Positions 41,526-48,741 of a stretch of 63,073 bases of DNA are shown here, piece after piece (position 1 is the stretch's first letter; each line of letters opens with the position of its first letter). The position numbers and the translations under genes are program-made. This stretch comes from Prochlorococcus sp. AG-355-I20 (GTDB lineage Bacteria > Cyanobacteriota > Cyanobacteriia > PCC-6307 > Cyanobiaceae). The stretch spans positions 1 to 63,073 of the forward strand of contig QCDM01000006.1 in NCBI GenBank assembly GCA_003280895.1. The letters run 5' to 3'. The notes below the pieces were generated by a model that saw only the letters and a program-made list of their open reading frames with translations, did not search any database and was not told where the DNA came from.

Positions 41526-43859
41526 GTGACTGTTGCACCAAATAAAGCTTCTTCAGAGAGCAATTCCAATAATCTTAAAAAAGATGATTTTCCAAATACT
41601 GCGCCAGCTGCTTATCCAGTTTTTTTCAGATCTTACAGTAGAAAAACTTCATCAGGCAAAAGGGAGAACTGGAGCGAAGTAGGCGAAAGGAATTTATCGG
41701 GATTAAAAGAATTAGGAAAACTTTCTGATGAAGAATTGATCCTAATGAGAGAGATGCAAAGTAACCAAAAAGCTCAACCTTCAGGTAGATGGTTATGGAT
41801 AGGCGGAACTCCTTGGATTAATAAGAACCAAAATTTCTCAGGAGCATACAACTGCACCTCAACAAACTTAATTGATTGGGAAGCCTTCGCATTAATGATG
41901 GACTTAGCAATGATGGGATGTGGAACAGGTGCAATAATTGAGCCTCATTTTATAAATAATCTACCTACGGTAATTAACAAAATAAATATTAAATCAGTCA
42001 GTGAAGTTGGAATAACTCTTAAAGATCAAAGAGAAGAAAATTCATCAATAGAAATCAAAGGAAAAGATCTTCACATCAAAGTTGGAGATAGCAGAAGAGG
42101 CTGGGTAGATAGCTATAAATATCTCCTTGAGGCATCAAGTAATGAAAATCTTGAGAGAGAAATTGATGTTTATATAAATTTGGAAGATATTAGACCTGCT
42201 GGAGAATCATTAAAAGGTTTTGGAGGGATGGCAAATCCTATTAAATTGAAAGATCTCTATTCCAGAGTCGCATCACTTCTTGGGAAGGCAATAGGCAGGA
42301 AATTAAGTACAGTAGAGTGTTGTTTATTAATTGATGAAGCTGCAGTAACTATAGTTGCTGGAAACATAAGAAGAAGTGCTGGAATGAGACAATTTGCTTC
42401 AGATGATAGGGAAGCAGCATCGGCAAAAGAAAATTTATGGAGTCAGGATGAGAATGGTAATTGGAGAATAGATCCTGAAAAAGATGCCCTCAGGATGGCT
42501 AATCATACTAGGGTATACCATACAAAACCCACTTACCAAACAGTTTTGGATGCTGTAACAAAACAATTTCACTCAGGTGAGGGAGCTATTCAATTTGCTC
42601 CAGAAGCAATCGCAAGGTCAAATGCAGATATTCTCAAAGATGACGATTTGAGAAAGGAATTTATTGAAATCTACTCAGAGCAAGGTAAGGATGAAGCGAG
42701 AAATTGGATAAATAGTAGTTATGGTCCATTCTCTGAAGAAGAGCTAGACCACAGGATGAGCCGATATGGACTTAACCCTTGTGGTGAGATCTTGGGAAAT
42801 GATTTCCACTGCAATTTGGCTGAAGTTCATTTAAATCAGATAGATCCTGAAAATTTTGAAGAGCAAAAAAAAGCTTTTAAGGCAGCAGCTCTTTCTGTAG
42901 CATGCTTACTTAATCATGAATTTGAAGTTGAGCGTTACAGAAAAAGTAGGGAATATGATCCTATTGTAGGAGTAAGTTTCACTGGATTATTTGATTTTTG
43001 CGTCCATGCCTTTGGGACGCCATGGTTGAAATGGTGGGAAGCAGGAAGGCCAAATAACGAAGAAGGGGAGGCCTTCAAAGAAAAGGAAGCTAAATTCTTA
43101 GATTCTTGGAGAAAGATAGTAAAAGAAACTGTATGGGAATATTGTGATAAGCACAATCTAAGGAGACCAAATAGATGTACAACAGTTCAGCCAGCTGGAA
43201 CTAAAAGTCTTCTTACAGGAGCAGCGCCAGGATGGCATCCTCCCAAGGCTCAAAGATTCATAAGAAGAATAACTTTCAGAAAAAATGATCCAATTGCTTT
43301 AGCTTGCATGGATTATGGTTACTCAGTTGTTCCATCTCAATCTGATAAAGATGAAAATGGTTGCTTGCTCGATAATCCATTTGATCCAAGATGTACAGAA
43401 TGGTTAGTTGAAATCCCTACAGAAGTTAGTTGGGCAAACATAGATGGTGCAGACCAAATAGACATCAATAACTTCTCGGCACTAGCTCAATTTGATTTTT
43501 ACATGCAAGTGCAGAAATTTTACACAGAGCATAATACCTCTGCAACAGTAGAATTTAGAGAAAATGAAATCGAGGATCTAGCTAAGGCTATTCATAATGC
43601 AATAGAAAATAATGAGGGATATATTTCAGCGGCATTGCTAGCTAGATTTAGTGCTAACGCTACTTTCCCAAGATTACCCTTTGAACCAATAAGTAAAGAT
43701 GAATATATATCATTGCAAAATAAAGTAATAGAAAGGAAAGTCAATAAGGATTTCTTTGATGCTCTTAATAAATATGATGTTGGAGAACTATCTGAAGCAG
43801 GACCAGCAGGTTGTGATTCAGATAAGTGCTTGCTTCCTCTTGCTAAACCAAAAGATTAA
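41526..43859 (+). CDS. nrdJ: Adenosylcobalamin-dependent ribonucleoside-triphosphate reductase (class II)
   Basis: 777 aa from GTG 41526. The frame is open back to 41451 but that extension (about 25 residues) lacks the acidic/Ser-rich start of the rest. YNCTSTNLIDWEAFALMMDL and GCGTGAIIEPH hold the first redox Cys. NPCGEILGNDFHCNLAEVHL holds the thiyl-radical Cys, and GWHPPKAQRFIRRITF lies in the substrate region. The C-terminal pair is GCDSDKC. It makes deoxynucleotides without oxygen or iron but needs B12, as usual in marine picocyanobacteria. Confidence 0.93.
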   Translation: MTVAPNKASSESNSNNLKKDDFPNTAPAAYPVFFRSYSRKTSSGKRENWSEVGERNLSGLKELGKLSDEELILMREMQSNQKAQPSGRWLWIGGTPWINKNQNFSGAYNCTSTNLIDWEAFALMMDLAMMGCGTGAIIEPHFINNLPTVINKINIKSVSEVGITLKDQREENSSIEIKGKDLHIKVGDSRRGWVDSYKYLLEASSNENLEREIDVYINLEDIRPAGESLKGFGGMANPIKLKDLYSRVASLLGKAIGRKLSTVECCLLIDEAAVTIVAGNIRRSAGMRQFASDDREAASAKENLWSQDENGNWRIDPEKDALRMANHTRVYHTKPTYQTVLDAVTKQFHSGEGAIQFAPEAIARSNADILKDDDLRKEFIEIYSEQGKDEARNWINSSYGPFSEEELDHRMSRYGLNPCGEILGNDFHCNLAEVHLNQIDPENFEEQKKAFKAAALSVACLLNHEFEVERYRKSREYDPIVGVSFTGLFDFCVHAFGTPWLKWWEAGRPNNEEGEAFKEKEAKFLDSWRKIVKETVWEYCDKHNLRRPNRCTTVQPAGTKSLLTGAAPGWHPPKAQRFIRRITFRKNDPIALACMDYGYSVVPSQSDKDENGCLLDNPFDPRCTEWLVEIPTEVSWANIDGADQIDINNFSALAQFDFYMQVQKFYTEHNTSATVEFRENEIEDLAKAIHNAIENNEGYISAALLARFSANATFPRLPFEPISKDEYISLQNKVIERKVNKDFFDALNKYDVGELSEAGPAGCDSDKCLLPLAKPKD

Positions 43860-43947
43860 ATCTTGAATAATTTGTAAATAAAAAATATAAATTAGTTTTT
43901 AAAAATTTAATTTATGGCTACCTCTTAAATAGGGACATAAATTATTC

Positions 43948-44214
43948 ATGACATTAAGCTTAAATATTGGGAACTTTTTTAATGATTCCTCTAGTCATGC
44001 ATTAGTGGATGAGCTAAGAAAAAGAACATCAGAAGAGGATATCTTAGATTTTGAGGAGAAATTTAACTCCAAAAACGAAAAAAATCTACACGTATATATA
44101 TGTAGATTTCTAAAAAATAGATCAATATCCAGAGGCCTAGCCTCAAGATGGTTAATAACCATAATTGAAAACAAAGAATCAAAAATTGATGCTTTGCAAA
44201 AATTAAATAATTAG
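43948..44214 (+). CDS. Conserved hypothetical protein, 88 aa
   Basis: MTLSLNIGNFFNDSSSHALV, then ELRKRTSEEDILDFEEKF and a helical end SISRGLASRWLITIIENKES. Soluble and all-helical by appearance. The stop overlaps the convergent gene's stop by four bases. Not recognised. Confidence 0.65.
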   Translation: MTLSLNIGNFFNDSSSHALVDELRKRTSEEDILDFEEKFNSKNEKNLHVYICRFLKNRSISRGLASRWLITIIENKESKIDALQKLNN

Positions 44215-44405
44215 GTCAGCCCTGATAGTTTCCATAGAGCAATTCCAAAAATTGAGAATCCCATAATAAAAGTAAAAGCCAAAGCATTTACCAATTGAAC
44301 CTTATCATTCATTCTGTTTGCGAATGGTAATAATTGAGCAAATAATGGAGTCTCTTCAACTATTGCAGATTTTTTTACTGTAGGTTTTTTGCTTCTAGAA
44401 AACAT
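44211..44405 (-). CDS. Small single-helix membrane protein, 64 aa
   Basis: A basic head (MFSRSKKPTVKKSAIVEETP), then PLFAQLLPFANRMNDKVQLV and a C-terminal helix (NALAFTFIMGFSIFGIALW). It resembles short thylakoid membrane proteins in layout, but no family was assigned. Tail-anchored topology inferred. Confidence 0.65.
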   Translation of the reverse strand: MFSRSKKPTVKKSAIVEETPLFAQLLPFANRMNDKVQLVNALAFTFIMGFSIFGIALWKLSGLT

Positions 44406-44631
44406 AAAACAAATTTTATAATCTTAAGAATTTTACATTTAAAAGTTCATTAAATAAAAAATACTTATCAAAAACGAACAAAATGTAACCTGTAAGCAAT
44501 TACGCAGGGATTATGATAAATATTTTTATCAGAAACTAATCTATCATTAATATATTAAGTTTATTTATTAAAAACCTAGACAAATAATTTTAATGAATGT
44601 TATTATAAATTTGTAGCAATCACTACCAAAA

Positions 44632-44703
44632 CGTTCAACTTGCGTATAGCAAGCCGCAAATCGACTTAAGCCATGGAACGGGGACTTAAGCGAAACCGGA
44701 GCT
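44632..44703 (+). ncRNA. Putative glutamine-II (downstream-peptide) riboswitch
   Basis: Runs from CGTTCA to GGAGCT, seven bases before the DUF4278 ATG. Helices: CTTGC/GCAAG (44639-44652) and CTTAAG/CTTAAG, with conserved CCGCA, CGACT, AAGCCATGG and ACGGGGACTT. Compared with 16595, the first hairpin differs in sequence but keeps pairing, and the second shows a compensatory change. Ligand (glutamine) is from knowledge of the class, not tested here. Confidence 0.72.
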
Positions 44704-44709
44704 TAAAAA

Positions 44710-44811
44710 ATGACTCTAATTTACAGAGGGCAAAAGTACGTCCAGAACAAAGAAGCTGCTAAAAAGCAGCACAATGAACTAACTTATAGAGGAAAAACTT
44801 ACACAAGCTAG
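44710..44811 (+). CDS. DUF4278-like micro-protein, 33 aa
   Basis: MTLIYRGQKYVQNKEAAKKQ then HNELTYRGKTYTS. It has two LxYRGxxY units, one at each end. Same length as the copy at 16488. It is flanked by its riboswitch upstream and a strong terminator 21 bases downstream, making a self-contained RNA-controlled gene. Confidence 0.82.
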   Translation: MTLIYRGQKYVQNKEAAKKQHNELTYRGKTYTS

Positions 44812-44831
44812 TTTATTTAACCATTAAATAG

Positions 44832-44857
44832 AAAAAGCCACTAAAAGTGGCTTTTTT
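44832..44857 (+). terminator. Intrinsic terminator after the DUF4278 gene
   Basis: GCCACT and AGTGGC (with flanking AAAAA/TTTTT) pair around a 3-4 base loop and run into TTTTTT. It closes the riboswitch-peptide unit. Confidence 0.88.
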
Positions 44858-44948
44858 ATTGTCCATTCCTAGACTAAATAATAACTTAATACTCTTCTCA
44901 CAAGTATTAAAATAATATGATTCAATTGAACTTATAAATTATATAACC

Positions 44949-45107
44949 ATGGCAGATCAAAAACCTTTATTTAAAGCACCTTATGACATAAAAGATGTTA
45001 GTGCTCTTTTCGCCATAGTTGCCTTCGTCTTAATAATCGCTGCCATAGTTGGGAATAACTTATTTGGTTTATTTCAACAAAATGTCAACTTTGGGTGTTT
45101 TATTTGA
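44949..45107 (+). CDS. Small single-helix membrane protein, 52 aa
   Basis: MADQKPLFKAPYDIKDVSAL leads into a helix (FAIVAFVLIIAAIVGNNLFG), with a tail LFQQNVNFGCFI. It looks like a small photosynthetic-membrane or accessory protein. No family assigned. Confidence 0.6.
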   Translation: MADQKPLFKAPYDIKDVSALFAIVAFVLIIAAIVGNNLFGLFQQNVNFGCFI

Positions 45108-45125
45108 AAGCAGACTAAATTTTTT

Positions 45126-45164
45126 GCGGACTCATTTTGTGGACTCATTTTGTGGACTAAATTT
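45126..45164. repeat. Three tandem 13-bp repeats (GYGGACTMAWTTT)
   Basis: GCGGACTCATTTT, GTGGACTCATTTT and GTGGACTAAATTT follow head to tail. A fourth, weaker GCAGACTAAATTT-like copy lies just before. The array is 165 bases upstream of the first tRNA-Ser remnant and at the left edge of the tRNA hotspot. Confidence 0.7.
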
Positions 45165-45328
45165 GAATAATGATAGATGATTGTTTTAACGATTTAACTC
45201 ATTATTATTTACAAAAATTCCTACCTCAAACTAGTTTCTTGAAATAATTTTTAAATCTTTGAATTTATAGACTATGACAAATTTCTTAAGTTTTAGATTT
45301 TAAGTTCAATAAAACTGAAGAACCTTTT

Positions 45329-45374
45329 GGAGGGGTGGTATAGTGGTCAAAAGCCTTATTCATGAAAACTAACG
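45329..45374 (+). pseudogene. Decayed 5' fragment of tRNA-Ser(UGA)
   Basis: GGAGGGGTGG and GTGG of the D-arm are intact. The remainder aligns without gaps to the tRNA at 46629 up to the anticodon arm (ATGAAAACTAACG against TTGAAAACTAGCG), with about ten substitutions over 46 bases. No 3' half follows. It marks an old insertion at the tRNA. Confidence 0.7.
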
Positions 45375-45569
45375 TAAATATTTTAAAAAGAAAATTCTAA
45401 TCCTTAAGAACAAATAATATAACTAACTTCTTATTAAGATTCAAAATACCTTAAAACTACTATACCTCCATAGCGTTGCCAATCTGTTGTCACTTTTTGA
45501 ATTTACCTTAAGTCCTGACTCTGCATATTTAAGCATGACTTTTAAAACTTTTAGAAAAAGCCAAAACAA

Positions 45570-46223
45570 TCACCTTATAATTTTTTCTTTTATAAAACAA
45601 TAGCAATGTAAAAAAATGCCGCTTGACATTAAAAATTCAATAGCTTCCTGATCATTTCTTATCCTTTCGCCAAGAGTAATCCAAGACAAATCAAAATAAG
45701 AATAAAATGCTGCCACGATTAAAAAGAAAAGTGAAAACTTTTTACTAGGCAAAGCCTCTATATTAGGCCAGATTTTCCATCCCATCCACCCGAATAAAAT
45801 TCCAGTAGATATGAATGAAAAATGCAGATAGTTATTTAAGCCTTTGAGATTATGTATATTTGTTTCCCCTTGAACATTGATTTCCCTTATAGAATCTAGT
45901 CCAATAGAAGTGATTCTCTCTGCCCAGCTAATTTCTTCACCAGCAGCATAAAAACAAAATAAAGTAAGTAATATCCAACAAATAGATTGTTTTATAGAGC
46001 GATCTCTTTTTTTGGAAAAAAGGATTACTGTACAAAATAAAAAAGAGATAAAATATCCTAAAAATTGTAACCATTCAATTAAGCTATCTTCCCTTATAAA
46101 AAAATTTTTAAATATATCAAATGGCAAAAAATATATCACGCCATAAAGAATTAACAAATATTGTACTGGGAAAACATATACTGAGGGATTAATTGCTCCC
46201 CAAGGTGTATTTATAGTTTTCAT
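45570..46223 (-). CDS. Multi-helix membrane protein with GEEISW / QGETNIHN motifs, 217 aa
   Basis: About six hydrophobic helices. Two conserved-looking loops, AAGEEISWAERI at ~94 and NVQGETNIHNLKGLNN at ~116, carry acidic and His residues that could bind metal or catalyse. Similar GEExSW...QxETNxHN loops occur in uncharacterised bacterial membrane proteins. It lies between two tRNA-Ser fragments, so it is probably cargo of an inserted element. Confidence 0.65.
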   Translation of the reverse strand: MKTINTPWGAINPSVYVFPVQYLLILYGVIYFLPFDIFKNFFIREDSLIEWLQFLGYFISFLFCTVILFSKKRDRSIKQSICWILLTLFCFYAAGEEISWAERITSIGLDSIREINVQGETNIHNLKGLNNYLHFSFISTGILFGWMGWKIWPNIEALPSKKFSLFFLIVAAFYSYFDLSWITLGERIRNDQEAIEFLMSSGIFLHCYCFIKEKIIR

Positions 46224-46462
46224 TTTTAAGATTGAATTTTTATAAAATAACTATAATTTAAAAACTAAATAGATTGTCTTTTGGAATTTTTTTATTTAAA
46301 AATATAAATAAATTTTAATTTTCAACTATCAAAAACTTTTGTATTTTTTTTAAATTATGAAACAAATAAGCGCACCGTAATAGATCATATTTTTTTTTAA
46401 ACTGTTTAATTGAATCCCATACTTATACTAGAATTTAGATAATTCAAACAGAAAATCACTTT

Positions 46463-46506
46463 AAAGGGGTGGTCGAGTGGTTTAAGGATCTAGTCTTGAA
46501 AACTAG
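46463..46506 (+). pseudogene. 5' fragment of tRNA-Ser(UGA)
   Basis: From AAAGGGG through GGTCGAGTGGTTTAAGG to TCTAGTCTTGAAAACTAG, nearly identical to tRNA bases 1-45. The GGAGGGG end has changed to AAAGGGG and one D-arm-side base differs. Similarity stops exactly at the end of the anticodon arm, the expected crossover region. Fresher than the 45329 copy. Confidence 0.85.
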
Positions 46507-46553
46507 ATTTAGCTGTAGTTATGGCAATAGCTTTTATCTCTAATTTGACATGC

Positions 46554-46573
46554 GTTTCCGAACTGTTTCCGAA
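46554..46573. repeat. Two direct GTTTCCGAA repeats
   Basis: GTTTCCGAA at 46554 and 46565, 11 bases apart, in the short segment between the 5' tRNA fragment and the intact tRNA. Spacing near one helical turn suggests paired recombinase-arm sites; this is inference. Confidence 0.4.
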
Positions 46574-46628
46574 AAAATCAACCACCTTTTGTTATAATTA
46601 AAAAGCTAAAATTTAATAATTTTTGCCT

Positions 46629-46715
46629 GGAGGGGTGGTCGAGTGGTTTAAGGCTCTAGTCTTGAAAACTAGCGTGTCTGCAAGGGCACCGTGGGTTCGA
46701 ATCCCACCCCCTCCG
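46629..46715 (+). tRNA. tRNA-Ser (anticodon UGA)
   Basis: 87 bases. Acceptor GGAGGGG/CCCCTCC with discriminator G, anticodon stem CTAGT/ACTAG with loop CTTGAAA (anticodon TGA), a long variable arm typical of serine tRNA, and T-arm GTGGG-TTCGAAT-CCCAC. CCA is not encoded. It is the target of repeated insertions: two 5' fragments lie upstream and a 3' half downstream. Confidence 0.97.
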
Positions 46716-46742
46716 TACTACACAACTGACTTCTAAAGAGAT

Positions 46743-46765
46743 AACTCCTTTAATGAGTTTTTTTA
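46743..46765 (+). terminator. Intrinsic terminator after tRNA-Ser
   Basis: AACTC and GAGTT pair around CTTTAAT and run into TTTTTTT, 28 bases past the tRNA. No similar hairpin follows the displaced 3' half at 48412. Confidence 0.6.
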
Positions 46766-46836
46766 TTTTCCTAAATTTTAAGTTGGTTCCTTAGATTTCC
46801 TCTCCATTACCGTATATTGAGGGAAAAAGTGGTAAC

Positions 46837-46877
46837 ATTTCGGTCATAAAATATCAAAATGGTCATAAGCGGTCATA
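46837..46877. repeat. GGTCATA repeat cluster, left copy
   Basis: ATTTCGGTCATA at 46837-46848 and two further GGTCATA units at 46861 and 46871. The 12-base sequence ATTTCGGTCATA recurs exactly at 48295-48306 near the other end of the tRNA-flanked segment. Confidence 0.65.
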
Positions 46878-46943
46878 GTAAATTAGAAATTTTTAATTAT
46901 TGATAATCGATCTATTATGGAGGAATAAAATCCTCTGTTATTT

Positions 46944-47201
46944 ATGAAAAGATTCTTGCAGATATTTTCAATATTAATTATTTGTTTCTCAACCATATCA
47001 GAGATAGCAAAAGCCAATCCTAAATATAAAGAGTATAAGGATTTTGCAGAGATGTGGATTTGTAATGGCTTACAAGGACGAGAGTTCAAGGTTTGCGTGA
47101 AAGAAGCAATAGAATTACAGCAAGCAGCAGGTAAATCCATTGGTGAAGGAATTTTAGATGCTATTGAAGAATCAGAACCAGAAAATATTATTATTGAATA
47201 G
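46944..47201 (+). CDS. Exported small protein, 85 aa
   Basis: The signal peptide MKRFLQIFSILIICFSTISE ends near IAKANP. The mature part KYKEYKDFAEMWICNGLQGR, then KVCVKEAIELQQAAGKSIGE, has two Cys likely to pair. Cargo gene within the segment flanked by the tRNA and its 3' half copy. Similar Cys-pair exported proteins are frequent in picocyanobacterial islands. Confidence 0.65.
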   Translation: MKRFLQIFSILIICFSTISEIAKANPKYKEYKDFAEMWICNGLQGREFKVCVKEAIELQQAAGKSIGEGILDAIEESEPENIIIE

Positions 47202-47204
47202 ATG

Positions 47205-47244
47205 GACAGTCGGTCTAAAATAAGGGGCAATTAGATCCTTTTTA
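47205..47244 (+). repeat. GACAGTCGRTCTA hairpin repeat, copy 2
   Basis: GACAGTCGGTCTAAAATAA followed by GGGGCAATTAGATCCTTTTT. Closely matches 47724-47763, and its first part matches 15674. The AGG...CCT part can fold and is followed by T, so it may act as a terminator for either flanking convergent gene. Confidence 0.6.
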
Positions 47245-47619
47245 ATAGCAAAGTACGCTATCCGCTTTTATTGATTCTTCAACTAGAACATCTGGCATAA
47301 CAAACTCTGCAGTGTATCCATCTAGAAGCTTCTCATCGTAACCCCTAGATTTAGCAGACATTCCTGAGACATATATGTTAATTTTTGAATTTTTTAAATT
47401 TTGAAGATGTTCGTATAAATCTCCAGTACCTTGACCAACTATTTCACCAGCTTTTTTGCAATTTAATATTTGTACTCCGTCACCTGCTAGAAAAAGTGTT
47501 ACTTTATGATCGTTTTTTTCTGCAGTAAGGGCAACCAATAAACCTAAAGTTATTTTATTTTTGAATTCTAAACCACTGTAAATATGTACTAACACTGTAT
47601 TGTCGGTAATGATAGACAT
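47242..47619 (-). CDS. DsrE family protein, 125 aa
   Basis: VLVHIYSGLEFKNKITLGLL, then DHKVTLFLAGDGVQILNC and NSKINIYVSGMSAKSRGYDE follow the DsrE/F fold (Rossmann-like beta-alpha). The usual sulfur-carrying Cys of DsrE is not at its normal place; Cys in ILNCKK is a candidate. It could take part in sulfur relay or oxidative stress, but this is not shown. Cargo of the tRNA-flanked segment. Confidence 0.72.
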   Translation of the reverse strand: MSIITDNTVLVHIYSGLEFKNKITLGLLVALTAEKNDHKVTLFLAGDGVQILNCKKAGEIVGQGTGDLYEHLQNLKNSKINIYVSGMSAKSRGYDEKLLDGYTAEFVMPDVLVEESIKADSVLCY

Positions 47620-47683
47620 TTAATCCTCCCTAAATTTTCTTTTTACATCCTAAATAAAATCTATTTTCATTAGCTGTTTTTTT

Positions 47684-47704
47684 ATGGAACGCTTACTACT
47701 TGCA
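47684..47704 (+). repeat. ATGRAACGCTTACTACTTGCA repeat, left copy
   Basis: 21 bases matching 48229-48249 with one mismatch. It opens a short frame encoding MERLLLAPLKVRN then stop. Looks like the severed 5' end of a signal-peptide gene. Confidence 0.6.
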
Positions 47705-47723
47705 CCACTAAAAGTAAGGAATT

Positions 47724-47763
47724 GACAGTCGATCTAAAATAAAGGGGAATTAGCTCCTTTTAA
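47724..47763 (+). repeat. GACAGTCGRTCTA hairpin repeat, copy 3
   Basis: GACAGTCGATCTAAAATAAA then GGGGAATTAGCTCCTTTTAA. AAAGGGG pairs with CTCCTTT just before the ATG at 47764, so it would fold in the leader and mask the purine-rich ribosome site. Confidence 0.6.
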
Positions 47764-48171
47764 ATGGATAACTATAGTAATACTGTAAATTGGTTTTTTG
47801 GAAAAGCGAGAGAATTTTTTGGACCAGAGCCCGGTGCTCTTGTACCGTTAAATATTCTTGCCGCTTTTTTTGCTCATGAACACTCCGACGCTTCAATGAG
47901 AATCCTTCATGGGTATTCCTCTATAGGTCTAGTTATTGGAATTTTTAGTGCATTTAGTATTTTTATGAATATCCGTTCAAAATTTAAAAAAATAAGAGTT
48001 TTCGTACCTTTGCTAATAATTAACGTATGGGCTTTCTATGTGAATACCTGGGTAGCCATAAATGGTATGGGTATTCCTTACGGTAAACAATTTCATATAT
48101 TTTTAGCAACTCTAATCATTGCAAATTATTTTGTATTTAGAAGATATACAAATTTAAAAGAGGTAGCTTAA
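47764..48171 (+). CDS. Multi-helix membrane protein, 135 aa
   Basis: About four helices (~25-40, ~46-68, ~80-98, ~108-126), with HEHSDASMRILHGY in the first loop giving three His. The His cluster could bind a metal or haem. No family recognised. Cargo gene of the tRNA-flanked segment; its leader holds the hairpin repeat at 47724. Confidence 0.6.
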   Translation: MDNYSNTVNWFFGKAREFFGPEPGALVPLNILAAFFAHEHSDASMRILHGYSSIGLVIGIFSAFSIFMNIRSKFKKIRVFVPLLIINVWAFYVNTWVAINGMGIPYGKQFHIFLATLIIANYFVFRRYTNLKEVA

Positions 48172-48228
48172 ATAATTTAGTCAAAAATCTTTAAATAAAA
48201 AATTAAATTCATAAATGAAAGCAAATAA

Positions 48229-48249
48229 ATGAAACGCTTACTACTTGCA
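48229..48249 (+). repeat. ATGRAACGCTTACTACTTGCA repeat, right copy
   Basis: Matches 47684-47704. Opens a frame encoding MKRLLLAKTCIY then stop, again a truncated signal-peptide-like start. It lies about 100 bases from the 3' tRNA half. Confidence 0.6.
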
Positions 48250-48294
48250 AAAACCTGTATATATTAAAAATTAATCTCTTTTAAAAACGGGTAT

Positions 48295-48306
48295 ATTTCG
48301 GTCATA
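48295..48306. repeat. ATTTCGGTCATA repeat, right copy
   Basis: Exact 12-base copy of 46837-46848, 48 bases inside the right boundary marked by the tRNA 3' half at 48354. The left copy is 122 bases from the intact tRNA. Candidate recombinase-arm site. Confidence 0.6.
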
Positions 48307-48353
48307 TTTGTTCCTTAGAGGCTATCTAATCGACTGCTATCACTAATTTCTTA

Positions 48354-48412
48354 TAGTCTTAAAAACTAGCGTGTCTGCAAGGGCACCGTGGGTTCGAATC
48401 CCACCCCCTCCG
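48354..48412 (+). pseudogene. 3' half of tRNA-Ser(UGA), attachment-site remnant
   Basis: TAGTCTT through AAAACTAGCGTG to the full T-arm and acceptor CCCCTCCG, identical to tRNA bases 29-87 except G to A in the anticodon. The similarity begins inside the anticodon arm. This is the displaced 3' end expected when an element integrates into the tRNA and restores it. The rest of 48172-48485 has no gene. Confidence 0.92.
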
Positions 48413-48485
48413 TTCAATTAAAAAGAATCGAATAATATAAACGCCTTTTTGAAACGATCTTGTTAGGATAATTATTATTTAGATT

Positions 48486-48686
48486 ATGAGTAAGGGATTT
48501 GCCACAGATAATTTGATATCTAAAAAATCGAAAAAAAAAGTTATTTCAAATGAACCGGAAGGAAGATTAATATCTTGGTCACCTTGGCCGCCTGCTAATT
48601 TTCAGACAAGATATCCTGCTTTCCCTTTTGTTCTTACAATATTGATTTTAGTAATCGGGCGATGGTATCTATCTCTACTAAGATGA
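48486..48686 (+). CDS. Small membrane protein, 66 aa
   Basis: A basic N-terminal half (MSKGFATDNLISKKSKKKVI) is followed by SWSPWPPANFQTRYPAFPF and one C-terminal helix (VLTILILVIGRWYLSLL). Pro/Trp-rich stretch before a tail anchor. First gene outside the tRNA hotspot. Not recognised. Confidence 0.6.
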   Translation: MSKGFATDNLISKKSKKKVISNEPEGRLISWSPWPPANFQTRYPAFPFVLTILILVIGRWYLSLLR

Positions 48687-48741
48687 CCTTAAGCTGATTT
48701 TTATATTTAAGTTTTAGATGAATTGAGTTTAAGAATTTATT

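Noticed and set aside
45126..45164. 13-base repeats considered as CRISPR or a plasmid origin
   Set aside because: Only three clear units, no spacers, and no replication protein gene nearby.
46716..48353. Segment considered as a complete integrative element
   Set aside because: No tyrosine recombinase, helicase or capsid gene is present, so it is a remnant or a satellite dependent on help in trans.
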